A stretch of 64,000 nt of DNA from Streptomyces lydicus (GCF_001729485.1 NZ_CP017157.1:3286001-3350000); one strand, 5' to 3'. Shown: positions 27,933 to 36,440, counted from the first letter of the stretch. The notes: generated by a model from the letters alone, not told the origin. Numbers and translations are program-made.

Positions 27933-28912
27933 GGTGCACTCTCGCTTTCGCAGGGGGTACGGCCGCCGACCAGCGCCGGGTCCGCGCCGGACGGGCCGGC
28001 CCCGGCCTCGTCGGTGGCGATCCGGGCGAGGGTGGCGGCGAACGCGGTCACCAGGGTGGAGTGGTAGCAGGCGGTGAAGACCTCGTCCGGGTCCTCCGAG
28101 GCCGGGGCCGCGCCGATCTCCGGCACGCTGCCGTCGGCCGCCTGCGCGTCCGCCAGCCGCTGCCAGGCCGCCGGGTCGTGGGGAGCCTTCGGCAGACAGG
28201 CCGTCACCGCCAGCAGCTCGCCCACGAGGTCCCACAGCTGCTCCTCCAGCCAGTTCTCCAGCCAGGAGGGCAGCCACAGCCGCAGATAGTGGGCGAGTTC
28301 GGGGGACAGCCGCTGCCGGTTGCGGCCCCAGTCGGTGAGGTGGAAGACGTCGTGGGTCACGCCGTAGGCCGCCTTGCGGTCCAGCGCCCAGGGCTCCGGC
28401 AGCCCGCCGAGGCCGGTCAGCGCCAGCACGGCGGAGAAGTCGGCGTGCTGCCGCAGCCCGATCCGCCGCTCGGCGTTGAGCACGCCGAGCGTACGGGTGT
28501 GGTCCTCGCGGGCCACCCGCCAGCCGCGCAGCCGGGTGGTGGTCCGCACCAGCTCGTCGACCTCGGCGTGCCGCAGCCCGGCCTGGGCGAAGACCCCGTA
28601 CAGCTCCACCGGATAGGTGGCGAACGGCTCGCCCCGGATCAGCTCGGCGAACAGCTCGCCGTCCCGGGTCTCGTTCCAGGCGAACGCGAACAGCCCGCGG
28701 GCCGTGTTCCGGATGTCCTCCCGCGGGTGCAGCACCCCAATCAGCTGGCTGAGTTCGGCCAGCTCACCGAGTGGTTTGAGGGTCAGGTTGGGGTCGGCGT
28801 CGGTCGTCACGTTCGGGGGCAGGCGGAAGTGCCCGCGCGCCCCGTCCAGCCACCCCAGGCTGCCCCGGACCATCCGGTCCAGCAGCCCCGGGTCGCTGTG
28901 GCCGGCGGTCAC
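27929..28912 (-). CDS. DUF6895-like protein, copy 1
   Basis: 327-residue paralogue of the next gene. The same blocks are present in order: WLDGARGHFRLP, LKPLGELAEL, LGVLNAERRIGL, AYGVTHDVFHLTDWG and VGELLAVTACLP. The tandem arrangement suggests duplication and perhaps a heterodimer. It starts at a GTG overlapping the stop of the 233-residue protein (GTGA), and its own stop overlaps copy 2. The catalytic role is unknown; the conserved TH-x3-HLTDWG element is the best candidate active or metal site. Confidence 0.75.
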   Translation of the reverse strand: MTAGHSDPGLLDRMVRGSLGWLDGARGHFRLPPNVTTDADPNLTLKPLGELAELSQLIGVLHPREDIRNTARGLFAFAWNETRDGELFAELIRGEPFATYPVELYGVFAQAGLRHAEVDELVRTTTRLRGWRVAREDHTRTLGVLNAERRIGLRQHADFSAVLALTGLGGLPEPWALDRKAAYGVTHDVFHLTDWGRNRQRLSPELAHYLRLWLPSWLENWLEEQLWDLVGELLAVTACLPKAPHDPAAWQRLADAQAADGSVPEIGAAPASEDPDEVFTACYHSTLVTAFAATLARIATDEAGAGPSGADPALVGGRTPCESESAP

Positions 28913-29610
28913 CAACCCCGTCCGTGGAAGCGCCGGGCGGCCGCGAGGTGCAGCGCGACCCGCGGGTCGGCGCCGCCCATCTGGCGGACGAACGCCAGCC
29001 CGCTGTCGAGCCCCAGGGTCCGCGGGGCCTCGGGCAGCCGGGCCAGCCAGCGGCCCAGACCGGCCGCCTGCAGCCAGTCGCGGCGGCGCACCGCCCGGAC
29101 GAAACCGCGGGCCAGGTCGTCGGTGCGGTCGGCCAGCTGCTCGGCGAGCCCGGGGGCGAGCGCGGGCAGCGCGAGCGCGGCCAGCTGCGACGCCCGGTGC
29201 GCGAGCTTCGGCCAGGGATCGTCCTCGACCCATCCGGTCGGGGCTTCGAATGGTGGCGGCCACGGCTGGGCGCCCCCGGGCAGGAAGGCGTGCGCGGCCT
29301 CGACCAGGCCCCGGTAGGTCCATGCCGAGACCGCGGAGGCGTCGGCTCCCGGCGGATAGGCCGCGAGTGCCTGCCGGACCACCGCTTCGTCGTCCGCGCC
29401 GACGGACACCGCACGGTGCTCCATGGCGTACGGCGCGAGCGCGTCGGCGCCGAGTACCCGGACCGCGGCCGGGGTCAGCGCGTCTTCCTGGCGCAGGATG
29501 CCGGACAGCGCATAAGGGTCACCCTCGCCCCGCAGGGCGAGGGCGACCCCGGTTGCGGCATCGGCGATCACAGCGCTGAGCGGGACTGCTCCTTGCGTCT
29601 GTTCAGCCAA
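28909..29610 (-). CDS. Hypothetical protein of the DUF6895 operon
   Basis: 233 residues, Ala-rich and helical, not recognised. Notable stretches are SAWTYRGLVEAAHAFLPGG, WVEDDPWPKLAHRASQLAAL and the C-terminal QMGGADPRVALHLAAARRFHGRGW. The start is a TTG at 29610, preceded by GGGGAAA; no better ATG or GTG has a ribosome site. It lies ten bases after the 61-residue peptide gene and overlaps DUF6895 copy 1, so all five genes look like one transcript. Confidence 0.65.
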   Translation of the reverse strand: MAEQTQGAVPLSAVIADAATGVALALRGEGDPYALSGILRQEDALTPAAVRVLGADALAPYAMEHRAVSVGADDEAVVRQALAAYPPGADASAVSAWTYRGLVEAAHAFLPGGAQPWPPPFEAPTGWVEDDPWPKLAHRASQLAALALPALAPGLAEQLADRTDDLARGFVRAVRRRDWLQAAGLGRWLARLPEAPRTLGLDSGLAFVRQMGGADPRVALHLAAARRFHGRGW

Positions 29611-29620
29611 CGCTTTCCCC

Positions 29621-29806
29621 TCAGCGAACGTCAGTCTTGGGCCGGGGGGTGGGCGGCGAGATCAGGAGCAGCGCGGCCAGCAGCAGCGCACCTCCGCACT
29701 CGCGGGTGTCGCGGAAAACGCCGTCGGCCTCGGCGGGTTCAAGCAGTCCCTCGACCTCGGCGGCCAGGGTGGCCGTCTCGACCGGCGCCGTGCGATCCGT
29801 AACCAT
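29621..29806 (-). CDS. 61-residue peptide, first gene of the DUF6895 operon
   Basis: Small protein with a strong ribosome site (AAAGGAG, nine bases before the ATG). The first ~36 residues are acidic and leader-like (EVEGLLEPAEADGVFRDTREC), followed by Gly-Gly and a hydrophobic stretch GGALLLAALLLISPP, ending in a basic tail. It could be a membrane-inserted small protein, or a precursor peptide with a GG-type cleavage point whose modifying enzymes follow. No homologue is recognised. Confidence 0.6.
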   Translation of the reverse strand: MVTDRTAPVETATLAAEVEGLLEPAEADGVFRDTRECGGALLLAALLLISPPTPRPKTDVR

Positions 29807-30175
29807 GCGATCAACTCCTTTGACGAATGGGATACCAGATTCACATCGGCGTAAATCGGTCGCAACGCGAAAAAGCCTGCTATTGCTCAATTTGTGTGAC
29901 CTGGTGTCAGCTGTCGCCATGCCCACCGGCCGACCAACTCCAAGGTTCAGCAGGGTTGTTGGCGGGCCGCGCCGGTAACGCCCGGGGAGGTGCCGCGAGG
30001 TGACGTCCGGGGTGACGGAGGCCCGCCCGGCCGGGGAGCGTACTGCTCTGTTCGGATGCATCCCGGCGCCGCTGCCGCGGGTCACGGCCTGCCCGGTCCG
30101 GTCCGCCCTGCCCGCCCGCCTCTCCGTCCTGCCCGTCCCGTCCGGACCTGGCCGGGCCCCGTACGGCGAGGTAAA
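29807..30175. promoter_or_regulatory. Divergent promoter region, peptide operon and exporter
   Basis: About 370 bases with two AT-rich parts. The part at 29825-29910 (AAAAAGCC, TGCTCAATTTGTG) probably contains the promoter of the leftward peptide operon. The part near 30170-30200 belongs to the rightward exporter. No gene is supported in between. Confidence 0.5.
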
Positions 30176-30193
30176 TTGGTTGACGTCAAGCAA
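30176..30193. promoter_or_regulatory. MarR operator-like palindrome
   Basis: TTGGTTGACGTCAAGCAA is an 18-bp palindrome with a single mismatched pair, 30 bases upstream of the exporter start. Because the exporter is co-transcribed with a marR gene, this is the probable autoregulatory site. TTGACG inside it could also be a -35 element. Confidence 0.6.
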
Positions 30194-30222
30194 GTAAACA
30201 TCCCGGTGGGAGTAGGTGCCCC

Positions 30223-32121
30223 GTGGGAAGAACCACTGCTGATTCCGGCGGCCCGGCCGCGAGCGGCCCGCGCCCGGCGCGGGGGAGCGACGCGCCGGCG
30301 CCCGGCACCCCCGGCCCCCGCTACAAATGGGTCGCCCTGTCGAACACCACCCTCGGCGTGCTGATCGCCTCCATCAACATGTCGATCATGCTGATCGCGC
30401 TGCCGGACATCTTCCGGGGCATCGGCGTGGACCCCCTGCAACCGGGGAACACCGGCCTGCTGCTGTGGCTGATCATGAGCTACCTGGTCGTCACCGCCGT
30501 GCTGGTGGTCAGCTTCGGCCGGCTCGGCGACATGTACGGCCGGACCCGGATGTACAACCTGGGCTTCGCGGTCTTCACCCTCTTCTCCGTGCTGCTCTCG
30601 GTGACCTGGCAGCACGGCACGGCCGGCGCACTCTGGCTGATCGCCATGCGCATCCTGCAGGGCGTCGGCGGCGCGATGCTGATGGCCAACTCCAGCGCGA
30701 TCCTCACCGACGCCTTCCCCGCCGGGCAGCGGGGCCTGGCGCTCGGCCTGAACCAGGTCGCGGGCATCACCGGATCCTTCGTCGGGCTGGTGCTGGGCGG
30801 CCTGCTCGGGCCGGTCGACTGGCGGCTGGTGTTCCTGGTGTCGGTGCCGTTCGGCGTGTTCGGCACGGTCTGGGCCTACCTGAAGCTGCGGGACACCGGC
30901 GTCCGCACGCCGGCCCGTCCCGACTGGTGGGGCAACCTCACCTTCGCGGCCGGCCTGATCGCCGTGCTGACCGGGATCACGTACGGGATCCAGCCCTACG
31001 GCGGGCACACCATGGGCTGGGGCAACCCCGCGGTGCTCGCCGCCCTGGCGGCCGGGGTGGCGCTGCTGACCGTCTTCTGCGTGGTCGAGACCAGGGTGCC
31101 GGAGCCGATGTTCCGGCTCGGGCTCTTCCGGATCCGCGCCTTCACCGCCGGAAACCTGGCGAGTCTGCTCGCCTCGCTCGGCCGCGGCGGCCTGATGTTC
31201 CTGCTCATCATCTGGCTCCAGGGCATCTGGCTGCCCCGTCACGGCTACGGCTTCACCGAGACCCCGCTGTGGGCCGGCATCTACATGCTGCCGCTGACGC
31301 TGGGATTCCTGGTGGCCGGACCGGTGTCCGGATGGGCGTCCGACCGGTTCGGGGCGCGGGCCTTCGCCACCGGCGGGATGCTGCTCGCGGGCGGCACCTT
31401 CGTGGCGCTGCAGGCCCTCCCGGTCGACTTCTCCTATCCGTCCTTCGCGATGATCCTGCTGCTCAACGGCATCGGCATGGGCCTGTTCGCGGCACCCAAC
31501 CGTGCCGCCGTCATGAACAGCCTGCCGCCCGACCAGCGCGGGGTGGGCGCCGGCATCAGCACCACCTTCCAGAACTCGGCGATGGTGCTCTCCATCGGCA
31601 TCTTCTTCTCCCTGATGATCGCGGGGCTCGCCGGGGCCCTCCCGCACGCCCTCACCAGCGGGCTGACCTCCCGGGGCGTCCCGGCCGCGGACGCCGCCCG
31701 GGTCGCGGCGCTGCCCCCGGTGAGCGTGCTCTTCGCGTCCCTGCTCGGCTACAACCCCGTACAGACCCTCCTCGGCCCGCACGTCCTCGGTCAGCTCCCG
31801 CCCGGCCGTGCCGCGTACCTCACCGGCCGGGAGTTCTTCCCCCAGCTGATCTCCCAGCCGTTCGCCGACGGGCTGGCCGTCGCCTTCGACTTCGCCCTCG
31901 CCGCCTGCCTGATCGCCGCCGTCGCCTCGCTGCTGCGCGGCGGACGGTACGTCCACGACGACCGGCCCCGTACGGCGGTGTCCCGCGGCACGGCACCGGT
32001 CGCCGCGGCCGTCGAGCGGACGGCCGGGACCGCCGGCCCGCCGCCCGACGCGGCCGGACACCCCGGCCCGCCCCCGCCCGCACCCCCGCCACCGCCCGCG
32101 CGGAACCCGAGGAGCCCCTGA
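30223..32121 (+). CDS. DHA2-family MFS multidrug exporter (14 TM)
   Basis: 632 residues with 14 predicted transmembrane helices, the QacA/EmrB type of proton-driven drug efflux. Family motifs include GRLGDMYGRTRMYN (motif A) and SFVGLVLGGLLGPVDWRLVFLVSVPFG (motif C region). The C-terminal ~60 residues are a Pro/Ala-rich cytoplasmic tail. GTG start with GGGAG about ten bases upstream. The stop overlaps the marR start (TGATG), so expression is probably controlled by that regulator through the palindrome at 30176-30193. Confidence 0.88.
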   Translation: MGRTTADSGGPAASGPRPARGSDAPAPGTPGPRYKWVALSNTTLGVLIASINMSIMLIALPDIFRGIGVDPLQPGNTGLLLWLIMSYLVVTAVLVVSFGRLGDMYGRTRMYNLGFAVFTLFSVLLSVTWQHGTAGALWLIAMRILQGVGGAMLMANSSAILTDAFPAGQRGLALGLNQVAGITGSFVGLVLGGLLGPVDWRLVFLVSVPFGVFGTVWAYLKLRDTGVRTPARPDWWGNLTFAAGLIAVLTGITYGIQPYGGHTMGWGNPAVLAALAAGVALLTVFCVVETRVPEPMFRLGLFRIRAFTAGNLASLLASLGRGGLMFLLIIWLQGIWLPRHGYGFTETPLWAGIYMLPLTLGFLVAGPVSGWASDRFGARAFATGGMLLAGGTFVALQALPVDFSYPSFAMILLLNGIGMGLFAAPNRAAVMNSLPPDQRGVGAGISTTFQNSAMVLSIGIFFSLMIAGLAGALPHALTSGLTSRGVPAADAARVAALPPVSVLFASLLGYNPVQTLLGPHVLGQLPPGRAAYLTGREFFPQLISQPFADGLAVAFDFALAACLIAAVASLLRGGRYVHDDRPRTAVSRGTAPVAAAVERTAGTAGPPPDAAGHPGPPPPAPPPPPARNPRSP

Positions 32122-32624
32122 TGGCACCGTCCGACACCACGACCGGGCACCCGCCGGAACCGGCACCCGAACGGCGGGTACCCGGCGGGTCCGCGGCCGG
32201 CGACCCCGCCGAGCTGGCCGGGCGGCTGCGCGCGGTGATCCAGCACCTGCTGCCGCTGCTCCGCGGCCACAGCCCGTACCGCGATCTGACCCCCAGCCGC
32301 ACGGCCGCCCTCGCGACGCTGGACGCCCACGGCCCGCTGCGGGTCAGCGAACTCGCCACCCGGATGAACATCGCGCTGTCCACCACCTCCCGCATGGTGG
32401 ACCTGCTCGACGACCGCGGCTGGATCGCCCGCCGCACCGATCCCCTGGACCAGCGCGCCAGCCTGATCAGCCTCAACGACGCCGGCCGCGCGCTGCTGCG
32501 CGCCGTACGCCGGGAGACCACCGGCCTGCTCGCCGAACGCATCGGCCGGCTTTCCCCCGACCGCCGGCAGCTGCTGCACGCGGCGCTCCCCGCGCTGGAG
32601 GAGCTCGTCGACGACGCCGGCTGA
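32121..32624 (+). CDS. MarR-family regulator
   Basis: 167 residues with a ~30-residue disordered N-terminus, then a winged helix: GPLRVSELATRMNIALSTTSRMVDLLDDRGWIARR (recognition helix) and the wing DPLDQRASLISLNDAG. Its ATG overlaps the exporter stop, with GAGGAG upstream, which links it functionally to that exporter as a ligand-sensing repressor. Confidence 0.88.
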   Translation: MAPSDTTTGHPPEPAPERRVPGGSAAGDPAELAGRLRAVIQHLLPLLRGHSPYRDLTPSRTAALATLDAHGPLRVSELATRMNIALSTTSRMVDLLDDRGWIARRTDPLDQRASLISLNDAGRALLRAVRRETTGLLAERIGRLSPDRRQLLHAALPALEELVDDAG

Positions 32625-32685
32625 CGGTGCGTCGTACCGGCGCCCGCCGTCCCGTCAGCGCCCACCGCTGGCCTAGAGTGCGGGG

Positions 32686-33093
32686 GTGCCGACGTACAGC
32701 ATTGGTCAGGCAGCTGGGCTGCTGGGAGTGAGTTCGGAGACCGTTCGCCGGTGGGCCGACAGCGGGCAGCTGCGGATGGACCGGGACGGTGCGGGCAACC
32801 GCGTGCTCGACGGGGTGAGCCTGGCGGCGTTCGCCAAGGAGCGCGCCGCCGGACTGCATCCGGTGCCCGGCGAGGTGCAGACGTCCGTACGGAACTCGTT
32901 CGCGGGGATCGTCACCAGGGTTCTGCTGGACGACGTGATCGCCCAGGTCGAGATCCAGTCCGGGCCGCACCGGCTGGTGTCGGTGGTCAGCCGGGAGGCG
33001 GTCGAGGAACTGGGCCTGGCGGTCGGGGTGACCGCGACCGCCCGGGTGAAGTCCACCAATGTGCACATCGACCGGGCGGACGGACGGAGCTGA
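32686..33093 (+). CDS. HTH-TOBE molybdate-responsive regulator, copy 1
   Basis: 135 residues: an N-terminal MerR/excisionase-type helix-turn-helix (YSIGQAAGLLGVSSETVRRWADSG) joined to a single TOBE/Mop oxyanion-binding domain (SVRNSFAGIVTRVLLDDVIAQVEIQSG...ARVKSTNVHID). Such ModE-like proteins sense molybdate or tungstate and control uptake genes. A paralogue lies at 35026-35421. GTG start at 32686 with no strong ribosome site, so it may be leaderless. Confidence 0.85.
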   Translation: MPTYSIGQAAGLLGVSSETVRRWADSGQLRMDRDGAGNRVLDGVSLAAFAKERAAGLHPVPGEVQTSVRNSFAGIVTRVLLDDVIAQVEIQSGPHRLVSVVSREAVEELGLAVGVTATARVKSTNVHIDRADGRS

Positions 33094-33169
33094 CGGGGCC
33101 GGGCGGTGCGCCCGGCCGGTCGGGGCACGGCTCAGCGGCACAGCAGTGCGGCGTGCAGATCGAGTTTGT

Positions 33170-33454
33170 CAGGGCGCCCAGCGTGCTGAGGTCGTCGACG
33201 GTGGTGACCCGGGCGCCCTCCGGGTCCGCGGCGCGGGCCGCGGCCAGTGCGTAACGCGCCTGTCCCAGAGCGGCGTTGAGGCCCCCCGCGTCGGGGACCG
33301 GGCCGCTGACCCCGGCGTGCAGCGGCGCCTGCGGGCGGCAGGCGTGCAGCAGGTGCCAGAGGCCGGCCAGGGAGGTGCCGTCCGCGTCGCCGTCCGGGCC
33401 CGCGCGGACGACCGCGACCGCCTCGCCGCCAGGGAGCCGGCCGGCCGCGAACGT
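33170..33454 (-). pseudogene. Remnant of a PucR/CdaR-type regulator (GGDEF-like domain)
   Basis: About 95 codons without start or proper end read TFAAGRLPGGEAVAVVRAG, LHAGVSGPVPDAGGLNAALG and ARVTTVDDLSTLGAL, which are typical of the middle domain of PucR-family activators. The N-terminal part and the C-terminal helix-turn-helix are missing. Beyond both ends the frame becomes nonsense, so this is a decayed fragment. Confidence 0.6.
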
Positions 33455-33829
33455 CCAACGGACTCGCCGAGCGGATCCTGACCTTCGCCGCGGAGCACGC
33501 CCGGGCGCCGCGCCCGCTGTGCCGGCTGCTGGCGGACGCGGTGGAGTGCGACGGGCGGGTGGTGTCGCTCGCGGAGCACCGCGCGGCCGGTGCGGAACCG
33601 GGCCGCCCGGCCGGCCGGCAGCCCTCCCGTGAGGGCTCGGTCTGAGGAGCCCGGGGCGGCGGGGCCCGTGGCCTGATATCCCCTGTGGGTTCTGCCACCC
33701 TGATGGCCCTTTTGTCTCACATCAGCGAGGCGAGAGCGGCTGTCGGGGTGGCATCCGTGGTTCAGCGGCGTGCCGGTCGGGCATCACAGGGAGGCAGCCG
33801 CAGCGCGGATCGCCTCAAGGGGGTCTCGA
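33455..33829. other. Region without intact gene, next to a regulator remnant
   Basis: A plus-strand frame (33459-33645) reads NGLAERILTFAAEHARAP and continues to a stop, but has no start and no recognised family. It may be a second gene fragment. The remainder up to 33829 is the upstream region of the molybdopterin oxidoreductase; AAGGGGG at 33817-33823 is that gene's ribosome site. Confidence 0.4.
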
Positions 33830-34348
33830 ATGAGCCGTCTCAGCCCGACGTCCCGCACCACCGCCGTACGCCCGGCACCGGACGGCGCCGAACGGGCCGG
33901 GCCCGGACACCTGATGATCCGCGGTCAGGTCCGCCGCCCGCTCACGCTGACCGTCGCGGAGCTGCGGCAGCGGTGGGCGCAGCGGCGCGCCGCGGTGGTC
34001 TTCGACTGCGCGAAGAACGGTCCGCAGCACCACACCTTCGAGGGCCCGCTGCTGCGGGAGGTGCTCGACGCGGCCGAACCGGCCTTCGACGCCCGGCGGC
34101 GCAAGGACCGCTCCCGCTACGTACTGACCGTCAACGGCGGGGACGGGCACCACACGGTGCTGTCCTGGGCGGAGATCGACGCCGACTTCGGCGACGCGCC
34201 GATCCTGCTGGCCACGGCCATGGACGGGCGCGGCCTCGATGCGGCGGGCAGTCAGCTGGTGGTGCCCTCCGACCGCTGCGGGGCGCGCTACATCAGCGCG
34301 GTCACCGGCATCTGGCTCGGCACCTGCACGCCGCCCGGCCCCGCATAG
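33830..34348 (+). CDS. Small molybdopterin-dependent oxidoreductase domain protein
   Basis: 172 residues matching the sulfite-oxidase-type molybdopterin-binding fold: LTLTVAELRQRWAQRRAAVVFDCAKNG (the Cys would be the Mo ligand), WAEIDADFGDAPILLATAMDG, and VVPSDRCGARYISAVTGIW. No Tat signal is visible, so it seems cytoplasmic. The substrate is unknown. ATG start with AAGGGGG upstream. It lies among molybdate uptake and sensing genes, which supports a Mo-cofactor role. Confidence 0.8.
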   Translation: MSRLSPTSRTTAVRPAPDGAERAGPGHLMIRGQVRRPLTLTVAELRQRWAQRRAAVVFDCAKNGPQHHTFEGPLLREVLDAAEPAFDARRRKDRSRYVLTVNGGDGHHTVLSWAEIDADFGDAPILLATAMDGRGLDAAGSQLVVPSDRCGARYISAVTGIWLGTCTPPGPA

Positions 34349-34385
34349 CGGTGGCGCGCCGGCCCTCCGGGGTCCGGTCGCCCGC

Positions 34386-34805
34386 TCAGCCGGCCGCGAG
34401 CGCGATCTCGGTCGACTTGATCAGCGCGGTGACCTCGGAACCGGGCGCCAGGCCCAGGTCCTCGACCGCGTCCTTGGTGATCGCGGCGGTCAGTTCGCCG
34501 CCCGCCACCGCGACCTTGACGCCCGCCATCGCCCCGCCCGTGGTCACGGCGCTGACGGTGCCGGGGAGCTGGTTGCGGATGCTGAGTCCCGCCACCGCGC
34601 CGGTGGCGAGGGCGACCTCGGTGGACTTGATGAGCGCGCGCACCGCGGAGCCCTGCTCGATACCCAGCTCACCGACGGCTTCCCGGGTGACCGCCGCGGT
34701 GACCTCCTGGCCACCCTCCAGACGGACCTTGACGGTCGCCATGACCTCGCCGGTCGTGACCGCCAGCACGGTGCCGGACATCTGATTGCGCATGCTCAGG
34801 CTCAT
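34386..34805 (-). CDS. Di-TOBE molbindin (molybdate storage/binding protein)
   Basis: 139 residues made of two tandem Mop/TOBE domains (about 4-68 and 73-138). Each has the pattern SxRNQxxGTVxAVTTG...KV...LGxxxGSxVxALIKSTEVALA. Such di-molbindins bind several molybdate ions and buffer the cytoplasmic pool. GAGG lies nine bases before the ATG. It is divergent from the second HTH-TOBE regulator. Confidence 0.88.
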   Translation of the reverse strand: MSLSMRNQMSGTVLAVTTGEVMATVKVRLEGGQEVTAAVTREAVGELGIEQGSAVRALIKSTEVALATGAVAGLSIRNQLPGTVSAVTTGGAMAGVKVAVAGGELTAAITKDAVEDLGLAPGSEVTALIKSTEIALAAG

Positions 34806-34958
34806 CGGAATACCTCGCAGAATGCCGGAGAAAGTCAGGAAAGGGGAACGCGCGGTGCGATGCCGGGATTTCCGTACGGGGCCGGCGCTCTCCCCACCCT
34901 GCTCGCCGCCGTTCCCGCACGCATCACGAAAGCCTTCGTCCTTTCCTCCAAGGGGCCT

Positions 34959-34999
34959 GGCATCTGCCATAGAGCTTCGTCTTATGGATTGCAAATGCC
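34959..34999. promoter_or_regulatory. Nested inverted repeat between molbindin and HTH-TOBE genes
   Basis: Two nested pairs of arms, GGCAT...ATGCC (34959-34963, 34995-34999) and CCATA...TATGG (34967-34971, 34983-34987), are centred about 47 bases upstream of the HTH-TOBE start. The place fits an operator for a ModE-like protein controlling the divergent genes. Confidence 0.4.
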
Positions 35000-35025
35000 A
35001 GGTCAGGACGCATATCTTGTCGCAC

Positions 35026-35421
35026 ATGCAGTCCTATACGATCGGTCAGGCGGCGCGGCTGCTGGGCGTCAGCCCGGACACCGCTCGCCGCTGGGCGGAC
35101 GCCGGCAAGGTCGCGACCCACCGCGACGACAGCGGCCGCCGCCTCATCGACGGCCGTGATCTCGCCGCCTTCTCCATCGAGGTGGCGCAGCACGGCACCG
35201 GTGAGGACGACGCCTCGTACACCTCCGCACGCAACGCCTTCCCGGGCATCGTCACCGCCGTCACCCTCGGCGACGTCGCCGCCCAGGTCGAGATCCAGGC
35301 CGGACCGCACCGCCTGGTGTCCCTGCTGACCAGGGAAGCGGTGGAGGAACTGGGGCTGGAGGTCGGCATGCAGGCCACCGCCCGCGTGAAGTCCACCAGC
35401 GTGCACATCGACCGCACCTGA
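35026..35421 (+). CDS. HTH-TOBE molybdate-responsive regulator, copy 2
   Basis: 131 residues with the same architecture as the copy at 32686: YTIGQAARLLGVSPDTARRWADAG helix-turn-helix, then a TOBE domain (SARNAFPGIVTAVTLGDVAAQVEIQAG...ARVKSTSVHID). The ATG at 35026 has no ribosome site and a CATATCTTGT box close upstream, so the message is probably leaderless. Directly upstream of modA, it is the likely Mo-dependent repressor of the uptake genes. Confidence 0.87.
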   Translation: MQSYTIGQAARLLGVSPDTARRWADAGKVATHRDDSGRRLIDGRDLAAFSIEVAQHGTGEDDASYTSARNAFPGIVTAVTLGDVAAQVEIQAGPHRLVSLLTREAVEELGLEVGMQATARVKSTSVHIDRT

Positions 35422-35583
35422 CACCCCGCGGGGCGCACGCCCCGCGTCCGCCACAGCCGGACCGCCCCCACCGTCCCCACGTCGGCTGCTGCCTCATCCC
35501 AGCGGCGTCGCCCCGTCCACGGCGCGGCTTTTCCCATCCGCTCGGACGACCCCGTCGTCCTGCGCCACAAGGAGTCCCGCCCC

Positions 35584-36381
35584 ATGTCCCAGCTCGTCGC
35601 CCCGCGCCGTGCCGCCGCCGCGCTCGTCACCGCCGCCCTGCTCGTCCCGCTCGCCGCCTGCGGCAACGGCGACAGCAAGAAGAGCGAGGGCGCCGGCAAG
35701 ACCGCCGGCAGCGCCAAGACGGAACTGACCGTGCTGGCCGCGTCCTCGCTCACCGACGTCTTCAAGAAGGCCGGCGCGGTCTACGAGAAGGAACACCAGG
35801 GCACCAAGGTGAACTTCTCCTTCGCCGGGTCGCAGGAGCTGGCCGCCCAGGTCAAGCAGGGCGCCCCCGCCGACGCCCTGGTCACCGCCGACACCAAGAC
35901 CATGGACGGGCTGAAGGCCGACGCCGGCACCCCGACCGTCATCGCCAAGAACCGCCTGGTCATCGCGACCGGCGAGGGCAACCCCAAGAAGATCAACGGC
36001 CTGAAGGACCTCGCCGACAGCAAGCTCAAGGTCGTCCTCGCCGCCTCCGAGGTGCCCGTGGGCCGCTACGGCAAGCAGGTGCTGGACGCCCAGAAGATCA
36101 AGGTCAAGCCGGTCTCCCAGGAGCCCAACGTCCGCGCGGTGCTCAGCAAGGTCGAACTCGGCGAGGCCGACGCCGGACTCGTCTACCGGACCGACGCCGC
36201 CACCGCGACCAAGAAGGTCGACGCCGTCGAGATCCCCGACGCCCAGAACGCCGTCGCGTCGTACCCGGCCGCCACCCTGAAGACGTCCAAGAACGCCGCG
36301 GCCGCGGCCGCGTTCGTGAAGTGGCTGAGCACGCCCGAGGCGCAGAAGATCCTCCAGGGCGCGGGCTTCCAGAAGCCGTAG
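35584..36381 (+). CDS. modA: Molybdate ABC transporter substrate-binding lipoprotein ModA
   Basis: 265 residues. The N-terminal lipoprotein signal ends in the lipobox LAACG (Cys about residue 24). The mature part begins TELTVLAASSLTDVFKKAG, the ModA/WtpA hallmark, with FSFAGSQELAAQVKQGAPAD as the oxyanion pocket. It binds molybdate outside the membrane and hands it to the ModB-ModC fusion encoded 100 bp downstream. CAAGGAG lies upstream of the ATG. Confidence 0.95.
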   Translation: MSQLVAPRRAAAALVTAALLVPLAACGNGDSKKSEGAGKTAGSAKTELTVLAASSLTDVFKKAGAVYEKEHQGTKVNFSFAGSQELAAQVKQGAPADALVTADTKTMDGLKADAGTPTVIAKNRLVIATGEGNPKKINGLKDLADSKLKVVLAASEVPVGRYGKQVLDAQKIKVKPVSQEPNVRAVLSKVELGEADAGLVYRTDAATATKKVDAVEIPDAQNAVASYPAATLKTSKNAAAAAAFVKWLSTPEAQKILQGAGFQKP

Positions 36382-36389
36382 CGGGGAAA

Positions 36390-36440
36390 GGCGCGCACGG
36401 GACTGCCCGGCTCGGGGGAGCGGACAGCCCCGTGCGCGCC
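36390..36440 (+). terminator. Stem-loop between modA and modBC (possible attenuator)
   Basis: A perfect 12-bp stem, GGCGCGCACGGG (36390-36401) with CCCGTGCGCGCC (36429-36440), lies in the only gap of the mod operon. It could stabilise the modA message or attenuate downstream transcription, giving more binding protein than permease. Confidence 0.55.

Noticed and set aside
30082..32166. 694-codon minus-strand open frame opposite the MFS exporter
   Set aside because: Repetitive Gln/His/Arg-rich antisense of a typical 14-helix transporter.
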